From assembly GCA_013399015.1 (NCBI GenBank), contig VWZX01008269.1, forward strand, positions 66,355-130,354: 64,000 nt of DNA, written 5' to 3'. Source of the stretch: Galbula dea (Eukaryota; Chordata; Aves; Piciformes; Galbulidae). A program made the position numbers and the translations under genes. Below the pieces are notes generated by a model, which ran no database searches, was not told the DNA's origin, and saw only the letters and a list, made by a program, of their open reading frames with translations. Below are positions 61,881-64,000 of the stretch, piece by piece; position 1 is the stretch's first letter, and the number at the start of each line of letters is the position of its first letter.

Positions 61881-64000
61881 TAGTACTGCATACTTTACAG
61901 TGACAATACATTGTCTTTGATAGATCTAAATCCCATTCATTTAAACCATAGACTCAGGAGTCATTGGTATATTCAGGAGTTCTTTGGATGACAGAACTGA
62001 GATTAATTTCAAGATTATGACACTTAAATTTATGTGTCTGTTTCCATTACTATCAGTGAAGATAAATGGAGCCCACAGAGCAGGTGAGGGTCAAGTCTGT
62101 TGTCCAGACATAACTGATAACACCTTTTGAGAGGCACTAGGGTATGTGAAAGATCCACACAGGGATGGCAGATATGACACTCAGGATACCCACATCACTG
62201 TAGAATGAAAGCTGGAAGACAGCCAGGATTTGTTAGGGTATCACTCATCTTTCTGGCCAACTTTGTTGAGACATTTGAACAGAATCCAGTGTATCTGTTA
62301 ATGTCTTCATGGAAGGCCTGGGAAAAATTGCAGTTGGCAAAGCTGAACTTCAAAATTAATTTAGTGGTTCATTTGATGTTTATGGGCAATTTTCTTAATT
62401 AAAAGTTTTTACTGATCAGCAGGTCTGGATGTCAGAAAGGCATAAAACACAACAGAGACATAAAGAAAAAAAGTGTGTGCACAAAGAATATTCTTAAACA
62501 GTAGTAAAGAGTAGTCTTCATACTGGTTCACATTTTCAAAAAGTGAAAGCTTGTTCACTCTTGCTTGCTGCAATTGTTATTTTCAAGGCTAAGATAGTCT
62601 AGAAGAAAGTGTATACAATATGCTGACATAGTTTTATGATGCAAAGATAGTGTGCCAAAATCAGATACTAAATATAGCGAAGTCTAGGTGTCTGCTGATG
62701 CAGAGAGTTCCTTAAAGAGCCAAAAAACCCTAACCAAACCAACTCAAAACTTCAGCCTGAAAATTAGAACTTCCATTAATAAAGTAGTTTAACATTTTTT
62801 CACTACACTTAAAAGGTGGGAAACTCAAAATTTTAACTTTAACTGTAGATAATACAAGTCTAGAATATCATATATTTGTTGTAATAGTTAAATGTGCTGA
62901 TTTTGCTGATAACATATTTCAAATACACTTCTGAGGAAAATATTCTGCACTTTTCTAAGGAAAGTGAGATTGTGCAGGCACATTCAGAACAGCAATAGAC
63001 ATCTACCAGCATTTATCACTCAGCAGCTAGAATTGATTCAAATATGCGCATTTGCTAATGTACATTTCCCTACAACATAATAGTGAAAAGCTTTTACAAA
63101 TTACTTTCCTCTCCCCAGCCCACTTTTTCTTATTGGAGCTGTATAGTTTTTGCCTAGCAGATTTCCTTGGTTTTGTCTACAGGAAACATTATTGCCCAGA
63201 TCCTCTGCAAGTACAAACAAGTCTAGTAATGCTAAACTCAGTGAAGTGTTGGGGAAAAAAAAACCCAACAAAAACAAACACAAAAATCCCAACAAAGAAC
63301 CCAAAACAAAATAATAATACTGAATATGTACATTTCCTGAAGTTGGTCCTAAATTAATAGATTCATTATTCTTATCTTTACCTCATTAACACCTAGTGAA
63401 CCAAGTGCAGGCACATCCAGTAAAAACACATTGTGTAACAACAGCTGTCCAGTGAGAAGAGATTCTTGTTGCTTATAAGTCTGACTATAAGACAGAGAAA
63501 TTAAATTACAGAAACAGAGTTTTTAAATGAAGGCAACACAAGTCTACATATGAAGTATCACTGATATTAAAATACAAGCTCACTGCTCTTTAAAGTTGCT
63601 TTCTAAGAGCCTATTGTCTTAGGATTGACCAAATTTTCAGGTTATATGATGTTCCTATAGTGTCTCCACTCACAAATTATTAATAGGATTATTATTGCAT
63701 TCATGCTGTTCAACTAAAGGCACAATTATAATATTTTTCAACTTTTATGTCATTTTTATTGCCCATTCTGCAAAACAGAAAAAGAAAGTCTATGATGAAG
63801 TACTTTTCCTCAATTAGTTCTTTATTTTATAGCTGCTGTTCCTATTCATCCAGTATATAATTAGTAAGAAGTAATGATAGTAAAATCCTAGAATACTTCC
63901 TATTCTTCCTTTCTATTACTTTATCTAGGACATACTAGTCCTATCTGTCTCTTTCTTGTAGTCCATAATTCTAAAATACTAAACAATGCGCAATACTACT
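61881..64000. other. AT-rich sequence, nothing recognised
   Basis: No gene or repeat family is recognised. An A/C-rich run lies at 63250-63312 (GGGGAAAAAAAACCCAAC and similar). It creates open frames on both strands (63052-63357 and 63101-63304) that I do not regard as coding. Confidence 0.6.

Noticed and set aside
63052..63357. 101-codon plus and 67-codon minus open frames
   Set aside because: Both run through an A/C-rich low-complexity stretch and lack any domain.
1..64000. CRISPR arrays, tRNA/rRNA genes, bacterial operons or an intact viral genome
   Set aside because: No regularly spaced repeats, cloverleaf or rRNA signatures, ribosome-binding sites or long collinear genes were seen; the repeat content is that of a bird nuclear genome.

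Overview
The window looks like noncoding DNA from a bird nuclear genome, probably intronic or intergenic. Two things point to a bird. The DNA is AT-rich, with long homopolymer and T/G runs and no compact gene order. It is also dotted with CR1 non-LTR retrotransposons, the dominant avian repeat: about twenty fragments carry the typical CR1 3' end (target-like 'gatgatctt', 'ccttccaac', then repeated 'gattctgtgattctatg' octamers) or decayed pieces of the CR1 endonuclease/reverse-transcriptase frame. No bacterial, organellar, tRNA, rRNA or CRISPR feature was seen.

Layout: 1-8.4 kb is AT-rich, with a possible exon pair at the left edge (+), one CR1 tail (-), a GC-richer block near 3.0-3.4 kb, a ~93-bp direct repeat (5368 and 6393) and two CR1 tails near 6.1-6.6 kb. 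From 8.4 to 25.9 kb there is a series of four short GC-richer blocks on the minus strand, each flanked by consensus-like splice sites, whose reading phases can be joined in order (25821-25924, 12483-12604, 10366-10525, 8435-8482). They may be internal exons of an unidentified minus-strand gene. From 22 to 38 kb the window holds several CR1 pieces, three LTR-like blocks, a large imperfect foldback at 30.7 kb, one isolated plus-strand exon-like block (36758-36867) and a decayed CR1 endonuclease region. From 38 to 47 kb it is mostly unique AT-rich DNA with a second plus-strand exon-like block (44421-44578). The 47-55 kb part contains the longest CR1 remnant (about 1.6 kb, endonuclease to mid-reverse transcriptase, 3'-truncated) and a tail-to-tail pair of CR1 fragments with a tiny CR1 tip nested in one of them. 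From 55 to 64 kb it is AT-rich with a cluster of three well-preserved CR1 tails at 61.4-61.9 kb.

I recognise no complete protein-coding gene. All exon calls rest on splice-site motifs, open frame and phase only, and in AT-rich DNA such combinations also arise by chance, so their confidence is low. Open frames of 60-190 codons elsewhere are chance, low-complexity or antisense-CR1 frames and are not annotated. No undescribed biological system is evident. The best leads are the minus-strand exon chain and the 30.7-kb foldback.
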